Origin: CALFUK01 sp964398295 | Lineage (GTDB): Bacteria > Bacteroidota > Bacteroidia > Chitinophagales > Saprospiraceae | Length of the DNA stretch: 15,295 nucleotides | Assembly: GCA_964398295.1 (NCBI GenBank) | Contig: CAYNMW010000109.1 | Coordinates: forward strand, 1-15,295 | Direction: 5' to 3' | The notes under the pieces: generated by a model | Told to the model about the DNA's origin: nothing | The model's database searches: none | Seen by the model: only the letters and a program-made list of their open reading frames with translations | Translations under genes and position numbers: made by a program | Shown: positions 6,967 through 14,514 of the stretch, one piece after another | Layout of the letters: each line of letters opens with the position of its first letter | Position numbering within the stretch: the first letter of the stretch is position 1

Positions 6967-7056
6967 CGCAACAATACTGCGATCAAATCAACTCAAGGAA
7001 TTTCATTCAAATCCTTCGAGATAGTAAGAAAAGGTAAATGGGGTTATAAGCATTGG

Positions 7057-7494
7057 ATGATTACAAATGAAGACAAGGAAGTAACAGGGTTGCTCACTCC
7101 GAGAGACAGCTATTTTAATTTGGATTTTGTTTTACCGAGCGGAACCTTTAGGGTGTCACGTTTTTCTAGATTCAATTACCAGTTTAAAATCTTCAATGGT
7201 CAAAGAGAAATAGGGACTATTTCAAGAACAACAAATAGTCAGTTTGACCTTAATTGGAATGACGATCTATTGAATTTGACCTGTCTATTCGATTATTCTA
7301 AAAAAGCATTAAGGGTATTCATGGGGGATAAAGAAGTTGCCATTTTAAGTACAAAGAGAACTTGGAGAGGATTGAATTTTGGTATGTCTCATGATTCAGA
7401 TTATGAGTCTGATCAAATTATTCTATTGACAATGACTTGTGCGGTTTTTCTACATTATATGATTGCAGAGGACGAGATGAATTATTTACTATAA
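7057..7494 (+). CDS. Tubby/LURP-one-like beta-rich protein, first of two tandem paralogues; start uncertain
   Basis: From ATG 7057 the product has 145 residues with no signal peptide. It is strand-rich with repeated short hydrophobic strands (FKIFNGQREIGTIS at 43-56, LRVFMGDKEVAILS at 85-98) and a C-terminal hydrophobic helix (QIILLTMTCAVFLHYM, 120-135). A beta-barrel closed by a buried C-terminal hydrophobic helix is the plan of the tubby/LURP-one/scramblase superfamily, so I propose that fold; this is a structural guess. The frame is open upstream to TAA 6964-6966, and the residues SFEIVRKGKWGYKHW just before M1 align with the start of the second paralogue, so the true N-terminus is probably earlier. 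No ATG, GTG or TTG fits there; an ATT at 7000 is the nearest candidate. It is 12 nt upstream of the second paralogue. Confidence 0.6.
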   Translation: MITNEDKEVTGLLTPRDSYFNLDFVLPSGTFRVSRFSRFNYQFKIFNGQREIGTISRTTNSQFDLNWNDDLLNLTCLFDYSKKALRVFMGDKEVAILSTKRTWRGLNFGMSHDSDYESDQIILLTMTCAVFLHYMIAEDEMNYLL

Positions 7495-7505
7495 ATAGAA
7501 TTCGA

Positions 7506-7982
7506 ATGAATATCCATAAATATATCATCAAAGAAGAACAAAAGTTTTTCAGTTACATCTATCACATTCTTGATGAATTTGAAAAGCCTTTCCTATCTTT
7601 TGAAATGAATGGATGGACGGGCAAAATAAAACCCATCAACATAAATGGTGTTATTTATGAATTGAAACGGAAGTCTCATTTTACCTTTCGTACAGAGGTA
7701 TTTAAAGATGGAATTTACCTATGCAGTATTGGCCCCAAGAATGGCTTCTCTTCTGTGTGGGAAATTGACTATGCCCATCAAACGATTAGAATAAAGTCGA
7801 ACCTTAGTTTTAATCGGATAACAATCTATAAGGATAATGCAGAGCTTGGTAAAGTCAGCCGCCAAACAAAACGGTTCAAAAGCATTTTTGGCATGGCACT
7901 TTATGATGATGTTGATCCAGTAGTTGTCGCATTTTGTTTGACAATTCGATTGATGGTGTTGAGGGCATCAATGGCAGTGTAG
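7506..7982 (+). CDS. Tubby/LURP-one-like beta-rich protein, second tandem paralogue
   Basis: A 158-residue cytosolic protein starting MNIHKYIIKEEQKFFSYIYH. I chose the ATG at 7506, 11 nt after the stop of the first paralogue, rather than the in-frame ATG at 7437, because the extra 23 residues would lie wholly inside that gene and have no counterpart in it. It shares the plan of its neighbour: FRTEVFKDGIYLCSIG (61-76) with FKIFNGQREIGTIS, ITIYKDNAELGKVS (105-118) with LRVFMGDKEVAILS, then FKSIFGM (124-130) with WRGLNFGM, and a C-terminal hydrophobic helix DPVVVAFCLTIRLMVL (137-152). Identity is low, so the duplication is old. Function is unknown. Known members of this superfamily bind lipids or act at membranes, but that is family background only. 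Confidence 0.65.
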   Translation: MNIHKYIIKEEQKFFSYIYHILDEFEKPFLSFEMNGWTGKIKPININGVIYELKRKSHFTFRTEVFKDGIYLCSIGPKNGFSSVWEIDYAHQTIRIKSNLSFNRITIYKDNAELGKVSRQTKRFKSIFGMALYDDVDPVVVAFCLTIRLMVLRASMAV

Positions 7983-7994
7983 TTTGATCAAAAG

Positions 7995-8147
7995 TTACAT
8001 TTTATATGTGTGCCTGATGTGAAAACAGAAATATTGGGACATTCCGTGACGCTTATTGTTTTCAACTGAAGTGTTGACTATATCGGTGATGTTTATATCT
8101 TTTCCCAACACAGCATAGCTTGAATATAATAATTCTATTAAAGGCAT
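7995..8147 (-). CDS. Possible small ORF (50 aa) at the end of the exported operon
   Basis: ATG at 8147 opens a 50-residue frame that ends at TAA 7995-7997. It reads MPLIELLYSSYAVLGKDINI, then TDIVNTSVENNK, then a His- and Phe-rich end. It begins 47 nt after the last gene of the DUF1800 operon on the same strand, in a 212-bp spacer that otherwise shows nothing. The frame has no signal peptide. The YAVLGKDINITDIVN stretch looks protein-like, but the short length and odd C-terminus leave chance as a good alternative. No family recognised. Confidence 0.25.
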   Translation of the reverse strand: MPLIELLYSSYAVLGKDINITDIVNTSVENNKRHGMSQYFCFHIRHTYKM

Positions 8148-8194
8148 AATAAAAATAATTTGGAGTGCAAGTTCTTGAAAGCTTTTGGAGCAAT

Positions 8195-8581
8195 CTATTC
8201 CTTCTTTTTTATTTTATATCGTTCCTTTTCTCGTCGTAATTGTTCTGCGCGGTTTGATTGTATAATAATAGCACTTCGCTTAACATCTTGCCTTTCGTTG
8301 CTGATGACAATTTGGTATTTGCCAGCTGAGAAATAAGTAGGCTTGTATTTAAATTCGAGAGCCTCACCAGTCTTAAATTCTCTTTGATGAATGGGGCTAC
8401 TAACCAGTTCGCCGTTAGGGCTAAGAATCTTTGCAGTATATGTACCATCTGCAGGTATTGTAAAGACATAGCTCTGTATCTTTGATAGATTTGTGCTCTT
8501 TAGTGTTTTTGTATTTGATTGACAAAAAGCAGATGTCAATATAAAGCTTAGGCAAATTGTATAAAATAGTTGTGTGTTCAT
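8195..8581 (-). CDS. Small secreted protein with FlgD-Ig/T9SS-like beta-sandwich and basic tail
   Basis: A 128-residue exported protein. Signal peptide MNTQLFYTICLSFILTSAFC, with cleavage likely around residues 20-22; it lacks a good lipobox because F19 precedes C20. Residues 37-107 carry the order SYVFTIPADGTYTAKILSPN, GELV, FKTGEALEFKYKPTYFSAGK, YQIVIS, as in FlgD-type Ig domains and type-IX-secretion C-terminal sorting domains. Unlike those domains, it is not fused to a cargo and is followed by a very basic tail (RREKERYKIKKKE, 116-128). The start overlaps the stop of the CBM gene by one base (TAATG), so the two are translationally coupled. It is probably a partner of the discoidin/CBM protein. 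The basic tail might bind an acidic polymer or the envelope; that is inference. Confidence 0.7.
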   Translation of the reverse strand: MNTQLFYTICLSFILTSAFCQSNTKTLKSTNLSKIQSYVFTIPADGTYTAKILSPNGELVSSPIHQREFKTGEALEFKYKPTYFSAGKYQIVISNERQDVKRSAIIIQSNRAEQLRREKERYKIKKKE

Positions 8582-9996
8582 TATTGTTGAATTAATACAA
8601 TGTTATCAAACCAATAGGTGCCAATAGGTAAATCACTTAATCGGAAACCAACTCTTAAATGACCATTATTGTCTTCATCAGGAACAACTGGTAAGGTAAA
8701 AAATTGCCACTCCGTCGTCAATCCACTTACCATATCGTCATAACCATTCCATGGAGAATTATTACGGCTAACTGCTGTCAGTACGTTTATATTTTTATCA
8801 GCTTTAGCAGCAAATGTTAATATATATTGTTGATTGGCTACGAGTGATGATCCAGTATTTTTAAATTGAATATGCCAGCCAGTATCCGTTGTAGAAGTAG
8901 TAACTACTTTAGCAGAAGCATTTCCAGTAGCAACATGAACAGGATTTGTTTCTATGCTCATCGTAGCTGCAGCCGTCTCATGCAATTCCACTGACCAGGG
9001 ACTCAATGTGGCATCTTCAAAATCACCATTTACCAATATATTGTTGGTAGGAATATTATCACATTTGCGAATTTGAGCCAAAAACAAAGCATCACTTTGT
9101 ACTTCAAATCCGTCCTTCATTAAGACTGCTTGACCACCTCTGAAATCAATATCAAAATTTGAATTGACGGTGCCTACTGAATTTAATTCTGGAGAAACAT
9201 AAAACGTACCATTCTGAATTGGATCGGCATCCAGTATTGGTTGAAATATTTGATCGCAAGGAGGGCAAGGAGCACATCCAGAAGTACCACATTCTTTGAC
9301 ATTTATAGAAGCTGTGTGTGTCATTAAGTTTCCGTTATCCATATATTGATAGGTGATCGTATGCAAACCAGGTCCGGCAGCATCAGGATCAAAATCAAAT
9401 TTATCTTCATAAGAATTGATCACACCAGTGCCAGCGTACGCACCGTCTTTTGCTAATCCACCGTCCAGACCATAGAAGACACCATCATTAATACAAGCAT
9501 CGATTGATATTTGAAACTGTTGGTCTGTTGTAGGTTCCGTATTGATCCTCATTTCTCCAAAGCCTGAGCAAGAGCCACCGAAGTTTGTCAGCGCAGTTAA
9601 CACCAAATAACGCGCTTGTATTCCATTGAAATTTGGACCTTCAAAACCTTCATATTTAGGGTCTCCCGTAGCCTGTACGAAATTGATGTTTCCCCAATAT
9701 GTCCAGTTTTGTCCATCGGTTGAATGATGGACTCTGACATAGTTTGCGTTGTCGGCTAGTCGATCAGGGTCGTTTAGATTCCAGAAAGTTGTTTGATGCA
9801 TTTCGTGAACCTGACCAAAGTCGTAGCGGATCCAATGCGTATTCCCCAAACCTGCTACTGGATTTTGAGATGGAGTGCAAGAGATCCAACCATCATGTGC
9901 ATTGGTACTGTGTCTATCTGGACAACATTGAGCTACAGACTCATTCACTATGAAGATCAATATGCCAATCGCCAATAAATATTTTTTCATAGCCAT
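8581..9996 (-). CDS. Secreted discoidin (F5/8 type C) and CBM4/9-like protein
   Basis: A 471-residue exported protein. Start taken at ATG 9996 (MAMKKYLLAIGILIFIVNES, then VAQ and cleavage), because a longer frame to 10122 runs through the DUF1501 gene and hides the signal peptide. Domains: discoidin-like at about 40-152 (WIRYDFGQVHEMHQTTFWNL, VRVHHSTDGQNWTYWG, ARYLVLTA); a strand-rich domain at about 160-235; a Cys-rich linker CAPCPPC (241-247); a short repeat ending MKDGFEVQSDALFLAQI (293-309), as in many type-IX-secreted proteins; and a CBM4/9-like domain at about 321-471 (LVNGDFEDATLSPW ... TYWFDNIVLIQ). It has no catalytic domain and no obvious type-IX sorting tail. It is coupled to DUF1501 (TAATG) and to the small secreted protein. 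Likely role: carbohydrate or surface binding for the operon. Confidence 0.8.
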   Translation of the reverse strand: MAMKKYLLAIGILIFIVNESVAQCCPDRHSTNAHDGWISCTPSQNPVAGLGNTHWIRYDFGQVHEMHQTTFWNLNDPDRLADNANYVRVHHSTDGQNWTYWGNINFVQATGDPKYEGFEGPNFNGIQARYLVLTALTNFGGSCSGFGEMRINTEPTTDQQFQISIDACINDGVFYGLDGGLAKDGAYAGTGVINSYEDKFDFDPDAAGPGLHTITYQYMDNGNLMTHTASINVKECGTSGCAPCPPCDQIFQPILDADPIQNGTFYVSPELNSVGTVNSNFDIDFRGGQAVLMKDGFEVQSDALFLAQIRKCDNIPTNNILVNGDFEDATLSPWSVELHETAAATMSIETNPVHVATGNASAKVVTTSTTDTGWHIQFKNTGSSLVANQQYILTFAAKADKNINVLTAVSRNNSPWNGYDDMVSGLTTEWQFFTLPVVPDEDNNGHLRVGFRLSDLPIGTYWFDNIVLIQQ

Positions 9997-11489
9997 TATT
10001 TTAAAAACCCAATTGGTCTTGGTGTTGATTGAATGTTGTGAAACTGCGAAAGTCTTGGAAATATATCTACAAGATCTGTATCCGAAACTCCAAACCATTT
10101 TGATACCTCTGCGAAGTAACAATCTGTAGGCGTGGTAGGTAATAGGACTCCATTACCAAGTTCATTTGGGCCACCTAAGGCGAGCGATGGGTATGTACCA
10201 TATATTTGACCGCCATTGATTAAGTTGTCGCCTCCCATTACCATTACATTTCCACCCCAGGCATGATCACTTCCGTCACCATTGGAGGTTAAGGTTCTTC
10301 CAAATTCGGAAGTTGTCATTGTTAATACCTGATCATCCATGCCTATTGCCTCCAAAGCTTGATTAAACTCGTTGAGCGCATCTCCCAAAACACCAAGCAT
10401 GCCAAGTTGAGAATTTAGTAATGCATCATGATGATCCCATCCACCGAAATTGACAAAGAAAATCTGTCGATTAAAATCGAGAATGTCACCAGAACCTATC
10501 GTACCGTTATTCGCATCTTCTGTACTTACGGCGATCGTCCGAGCGATCATTTTTAGTTTTTCAGAAACTGGATTGGCGCTATTAAAAATAGATTCATGAG
10601 CTCCTCCAACTTCAAACTCAGTATACTTTCCAATGGCGGTAGAAAATTGTTCATGTGCTTCTTTTGATTGTGTAATCGTATCGACATAAGTCTTTTTGAA
10701 AATATCTTGATAGGTTGCTCCCAGCATATTGTCTATAGCCTGGGTCCTAAGTTGATTGTATATCCATCCTGATTGTGGGTCGAAACCATTTATCCCTACA
10801 CTGCCTTGTTCGCTAATCGCATATTCAACAGAGTCATTTCCGGATTGAAAAATGTTCGTTCCAGAAAGAGTCACATTCATTGAGATATTCTGATTGTTGT
10901 TTTGATCTCCAATTAAGTCTGCAATTTTGCCTGCCCAACCAGTCGCCGTACGTTGGTCCATAATAGCAGTTTGCCATTGTTGGATTTGATCAGAATGAGA
11001 GAATAGTCCAAGTGGCCTTGTCACGAGCTTGTTTACATATTCACTTTTTGTCATCGGGCTCATTAAGGTTCCGATATTGGATATAAAGGAAAGCTTGTTG
11101 TTATTAAAGAGTTGTTGTACTCCAGCCAGTGAAGGATGTACACCATATTGTTTGCCTTGTTGATGGGTGCCATTCAGAAGTCTAACATTAGTTAAAGCAC
11201 TGGGGTCATTTGGATCATATGCAGGGATCGCAAGATTGGATCTTGTTACTGCATATTCTGCATAATCCGTTATTGGAATTAAGGTGTTGAATGAATCGTT
11301 ACCACCTGCTTGTAGTATACATACGATTGCCTTGTAGCCACCCATTGAAGAATTAGAAACAGCTGCAGCATTCATTGCTTTAAAATTGAGCAATGAATTC
11401 ATCAGCGTCATATAACCCATTCCGGCGCAGCTTATCTGTCCCATAAAATTTCGCCGGGAGACCATTTTTTTATATTTTTTTGGATTCAT
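9996..11489 (-). CDS. DUF1501 protein, twin-arginine exported
   Basis: A 497-residue protein with the N-terminal SRRNFMG motif (11-17) and a short hydrophobic stretch, typical of a Tat signal, implying folding with a cofactor or metal before export. DUF1501 belongs to the alkaline-phosphatase/sulfatase-like superfamily by fold, but its reaction is unknown. Conserved blocks seen: LQAGGNDSFNTLIP (59-72), SHSDQIQQWQT (164-174), VNFGGWDHHD (346-355), TTSEFGRT (392-399) and GSDHAWGG (406-413). The Asp and His residues in the last three are probable metal ligands. It starts 10 nt after the DUF1800 gene and ends in TAATG with the CBM gene. DUF1501 and DUF1800 genes are paired in many bacteria, and the two products are thought to work together; the substrate here is unknown. 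Confidence 0.92.
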   Translation of the reverse strand: MNPKKYKKMVSRRNFMGQISCAGMGYMTLMNSLLNFKAMNAAAVSNSSMGGYKAIVCILQAGGNDSFNTLIPITDYAEYAVTRSNLAIPAYDPNDPSALTNVRLLNGTHQQGKQYGVHPSLAGVQQLFNNNKLSFISNIGTLMSPMTKSEYVNKLVTRPLGLFSHSDQIQQWQTAIMDQRTATGWAGKIADLIGDQNNNQNISMNVTLSGTNIFQSGNDSVEYAISEQGSVGINGFDPQSGWIYNQLRTQAIDNMLGATYQDIFKKTYVDTITQSKEAHEQFSTAIGKYTEFEVGGAHESIFNSANPVSEKLKMIARTIAVSTEDANNGTIGSGDILDFNRQIFFVNFGGWDHHDALLNSQLGMLGVLGDALNEFNQALEAIGMDDQVLTMTTSEFGRTLTSNGDGSDHAWGGNVMVMGGDNLINGGQIYGTYPSLALGGPNELGNGVLLPTTPTDCYFAEVSKWFGVSDTDLVDIFPRLSQFHNIQSTPRPIGFLK

Positions 11490-11499
11490 GTTTACTAGT

Positions 11500-13359
11500 T
11501 TAGCGCATCACTGCGTAGTCTGGAGAAATAAGCAATAAGTAGACACCTAATCTGACTCTGTACTGTAGATAGTTGGCTCCACTATTCGCAGTTGTAAATT
11601 GCGATAAGGTGTTTTTAAGAATGCCCCGAGTAGAGTCTGACAAGGTTCCGTGCGTAAAGACTCTGTCAAATTCATTAAGTAAGGTTTCAACGTCATCAGC
11701 AAGGGATAGATAATTATCTATATCATATCTCACGCGTACATCATCGAAGTATTCTCCTTCCCAAGTGAACATAATCTCTCCCCAATCTGCTACCCATCTG
11801 TTTGCCTCATTGATATATCCTGGCGCAGTTAAGGTGTTATGTAAATTGAATTCAGGTCCGACTAAGCCATTGTCTGCAAGTGCACCATTGGGCATGTGAT
11901 CTGGTAAATAAAAATTGAAAACGCTTGGTGAGTCCATCAAATCCTGATTTACCCAATAGCTGAAATTCCAATTGACATTCCAATTTCTATTATTGGGAAC
12001 TAGTTTGTCTACAGCTCTTGCAAAGTGAACATATTTGATTAATGGGTCTTTTAATTTGCTGTTTTCATCATCCAATTGAAAGGCACACGCCCTAGCTTCA
12101 GCGTCCATTAAGATAGCTTTCACTACTGCAGCCATATCACCTCTTTCACCATTGCCATTATTGTTAAACACTTTGGATACTCTCTTAACAAAATCAGGAC
12201 TTGGATTTGATTTAACCAATCGCTGGATAAGTCTGTAAGCAATAAAGGGTCCTGTATTCGGATGATTAGCCAGATTTCTTATTGCCATTTCTATATCTAC
12301 CATTCCCTTTTGTGATCCTGGAATTGTTAGCCCTTTCAACAAATGTTTTGGTCCAGGTTCGTGTTGATCTTCATACATGATCATAGGCTGCGTAATGTCC
12401 GCTGTCCAGATACCTTTACCAAAAAAGATATTGTTGGGCCCATACGGCTGACACAATTCTTGTCCAGCTCCATATGGATGACATCCTATCGTATCACTTA
12501 CGCTCAAGCCTGTAAATACTTTTGCAAATTCTCGTATATCTTCTTGTCCATAGGTGGGAATGAAATCTCCATTAGCATCAAGTTTTCTGGTGCCATCAAG
12601 ATTGAGTTCGTAAAGTCCAATAGAAAATAATTGCATGATTTCCCTTGCATAATTCTCATCAGGATGAACGTTGTTAGATGGATCAGCTTTAGGGTTATTG
12701 AGGTGGCTGAGATATTTACCCATGCTGGGGTGTAGGGTGACATCTAGCAACAGTTCTTCAAAATTGCCGAACGCATTAGAAGCGAGCATGTCATAGTAAG
12801 ATGCTAGGCCATCTCCAAAATTTCCTAAATCAGATTTTCTTGAAATGACAAAGATTTGTGAATACGCAAAGGCGACTCTGTGCCTTAATAAGTCTTCGTT
12901 AGACATCATTTCATTCCACCAAGCATAATTGAATTCAGTCCATCGAGGTCTAAATTCATCTATATGAACAGCATCGCCTGCAGCATATGTGGCATCCAGA
13001 ATTGTTGTATATATTGAATGTACAGATGGTAAAATATAAGTTTGTGGTTTTTGCATTTGGTCGTCAATCCATGATTCTATACCCATGGCTTTGACGTCAT
13101 TAATTGATGCCCAATCATAGCCCATTGCTGCTTGAGAAAGAAACCTTGAGGCTTCCATAATCGATGCATCTAACCCTTCTCCATTAATGGTGTTATTTGC
13201 GGATGCTTGCTTTGGCCAGGAGGTGTTATTTTCCTGACTACTAGAAGTGACAGTTATTCCAGTATCATTTCCTGCTCCAATAAAATTTTGAGCATTAATT
13301 CCAGAAAGACTGATAAGTAAAACCAGTAAAGTAGAGAGGCAGGATGAGGAGTATTTCAT
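11500..13359 (-). CDS. DUF1800 secreted protein
   Basis: A 619-residue protein with a Sec signal peptide (MKYSSSCLSTLLVLLISLSG, INA, cleavage before QN at about 23). DUF1800 hallmarks: ASRFLSQAAMGYDWASI near 70-86; ESWIDDQM (95-102); the LLRHRVAFAYSQIFVIS core (157-173); LHPSMGKYLSHLNNPKA (209-225); the near-invariant DENYAREIMQLFSIGLYEL (234-252); EFAKVFTGLS (277-286); and the C-terminal FNFYLPDHMP (481-490). It is helix-rich with no known catalytic activity. First gene of the four-gene exported operon, 10 nt before DUF1501. It lies 98 bp after the hydrolase gene, enough room for its own promoter. Unlike many large Bacteroidota members it carries no extra PKD or sorting domains; length is normal for the bare domain. 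Confidence 0.93.
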   Translation of the reverse strand: MKYSSSCLSTLLVLLISLSGINAQNFIGAGNDTGITVTSSSQENNTSWPKQASANNTINGEGLDASIMEASRFLSQAAMGYDWASINDVKAMGIESWIDDQMQKPQTYILPSVHSIYTTILDATYAAGDAVHIDEFRPRWTEFNYAWWNEMMSNEDLLRHRVAFAYSQIFVISRKSDLGNFGDGLASYYDMLASNAFGNFEELLLDVTLHPSMGKYLSHLNNPKADPSNNVHPDENYAREIMQLFSIGLYELNLDGTRKLDANGDFIPTYGQEDIREFAKVFTGLSVSDTIGCHPYGAGQELCQPYGPNNIFFGKGIWTADITQPMIMYEDQHEPGPKHLLKGLTIPGSQKGMVDIEMAIRNLANHPNTGPFIAYRLIQRLVKSNPSPDFVKRVSKVFNNNGNGERGDMAAVVKAILMDAEARACAFQLDDENSKLKDPLIKYVHFARAVDKLVPNNRNWNVNWNFSYWVNQDLMDSPSVFNFYLPDHMPNGALADNGLVGPEFNLHNTLTAPGYINEANRWVADWGEIMFTWEGEYFDDVRVRYDIDNYLSLADDVETLLNEFDRVFTHGTLSDSTRGILKNTLSQFTTANSGANYLQYRVRLGVYLLLISPDYAVMR

Positions 13360-13457
13360 GCTACGGGTTATTAATGTGGCATGAATATATAACCTAATTG
13401 GTAATATTTTGTTAGCGTTTACCCTAGGTTCTTACATTTGTTTTACTGTCTGGTAAG
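13360..13457 (-). promoter_or_regulatory. Leader of the DUF1800 operon
   Basis: This 98-bp AT-rich spacer precedes the DUF1800 start and follows the hydrolase stop. A TATATATT tract about 25-30 nt before the start codon could be a -7 region, but the TAnnTTTG consensus of Bacteroidota is not matched. It may also hold the hydrolase terminator; no strong hairpin was found. Confidence 0.25.
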
Positions 13458-14471
13458 CTAACTTTGAGCAAAAAGTACATCAGTAAAAAACTCAACTATA
13501 GATTTTCCCGATCCCTCTATCCCCAAATCAGGAGCAATAATCTCGTGTTCGATGCCAATCTTTTGCGCATAAGTTCCCAGGGTTTTTGCATGCAAGGGAT
13601 GATGTTGTGGATCAGTAAACAAAGGTGGCCCGTCCTTGCCATCGTTCATTATATACAGTGGTGGATCGTCAGCAGTCATTAAGTCCAACATATCAACATC
13701 CTTTCGGTAGTTGACCATGCGATCTGTATCCAATAATGAAGAATCATCAATACCATAAAATTTGACCAATTGGTCCATCATGACAGGAGGAATTCTGGAC
13801 ATATCAATGGTATAGCTCTCAAATACCTCTTCCCATCTTAGAATATCATAAGTCGCTTGAGTTCGCAATGCACCTATAGCTGATAACCGTGTCGATTGAC
13901 TTAAAATTGGATCATCCGAGCCTTGTGCCATATCATCATTCAGACCAATCCAAAGAGAAGTCCCTGCGCCTGCTGATTGTCCAAAAGAGGCGATTCGCTC
14001 TGGATCGATATTGAAAGAAGCTGCATGATGTCTTATATATTGTATGAAGTATTTGCTGTCATTCATGCAATCAATAACTCCATTATCAACATCCTGGATA
14101 AATCGATATCCTATTGTGGCAAAAGCAATTCCTTGTTCAAGAAACTTTGGTATGTCTTCTTCATGGTATTCATAAGCCCGCTCTTTTTCTCCGTTGACAA
14201 AGCCGCCACCATGGATATAGATAATGAGTGGGGTAGCTTTATTACTCGAAGGCATATAGATATCGAAGATGGTACGATCATGACTTTTGTAGTGCATGTC
14301 TGTAACCACTTTCGTATTTGCATCACTTAATTGAATTGGCGATTCCGAAAAGGTCAGTTTTAATTTTTCATAATCGAGCACACTTTTCTCAGGCTGGCTT
14401 TTGCATGACAAAACAATTGTCAACATTAACATTGAGGTGAGCAAGGCAAAAACGGGATGACTGCTTTTCAT
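13458..14471 (-). CDS. Lipoprotein alpha/beta-hydrolase (BD-FAE/HSL-like esterase family)
   Basis: A 337-residue protein with a lipoprotein signal: hydrophobic stretch to VLSC, acylated cysteine C23, then KSQPE. The mature part is an alpha/beta-hydrolase. It has IYIHGGGFVNGEK (84-96) with the HGGG oxyanion-hole motif of hormone-sensitive-lipase-like esterases, and the nucleophile elbow GQSAGAG (164-170) with S166. After that it departs from the family: PLYIMNDGKDGPP (271-283) is at the usual catalytic Asp position, but the segment where the catalytic His is expected (normally a GAGHG-like turn) reads APDLGIEGSGKSIVEFF (313-329) with no His. Activity may be lost or use another His (H290, H291, H294). 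It is divergent from a DUF6503-like lipoprotein across 43 bp and 98 bp upstream of the DUF1800 operon on the same strand. Confidence 0.85.
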   Translation of the reverse strand: MKSSHPVFALLTSMLMLTIVLSCKSQPEKSVLDYEKLKLTFSESPIQLSDANTKVVTDMHYKSHDRTIFDIYMPSSNKATPLIIYIHGGGFVNGEKERAYEYHEEDIPKFLEQGIAFATIGYRFIQDVDNGVIDCMNDSKYFIQYIRHHAASFNIDPERIASFGQSAGAGTSLWIGLNDDMAQGSDDPILSQSTRLSAIGALRTQATYDILRWEEVFESYTIDMSRIPPVMMDQLVKFYGIDDSSLLDTDRMVNYRKDVDMLDLMTADDPPLYIMNDGKDGPPLFTDPQHHPLHAKTLGTYAQKIGIEHEIIAPDLGIEGSGKSIVEFFTDVLFAQS

Positions 14472-14514
14472 AATTTCACTAATTCGTTTTAACTTCCATT
14501 AAATAACGAATGAT
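14472..14514. promoter_or_regulatory. Divergent 43-bp intergenic region with 7-bp inverted repeat
   Basis: ATTCGTT (14482-14488) and AACGAAT (14505-14511) are perfect inverted arms with a 16-nt spacer. They fill most of the gap between the two divergent lipoprotein starts. A shared operator covering both starts is plausible. The space is too short for two separate full promoters unless they overlap or transcripts are nearly leaderless. Confidence 0.4.

Noticed and set aside
7437..7505. Upstream start of the second tubby-like gene at 7437
   Set aside because: The added 23 residues are wholly inside the first paralogue's gene and have no counterpart in the paralogue alignment.
8581..10122. Longer 513-residue version of the discoidin/CBM protein
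   Set aside because: The first 42 residues lie within the DUF1501 coding region in another frame and would bury the signal peptide; the TAATG-coupled start at 9996 fits better.
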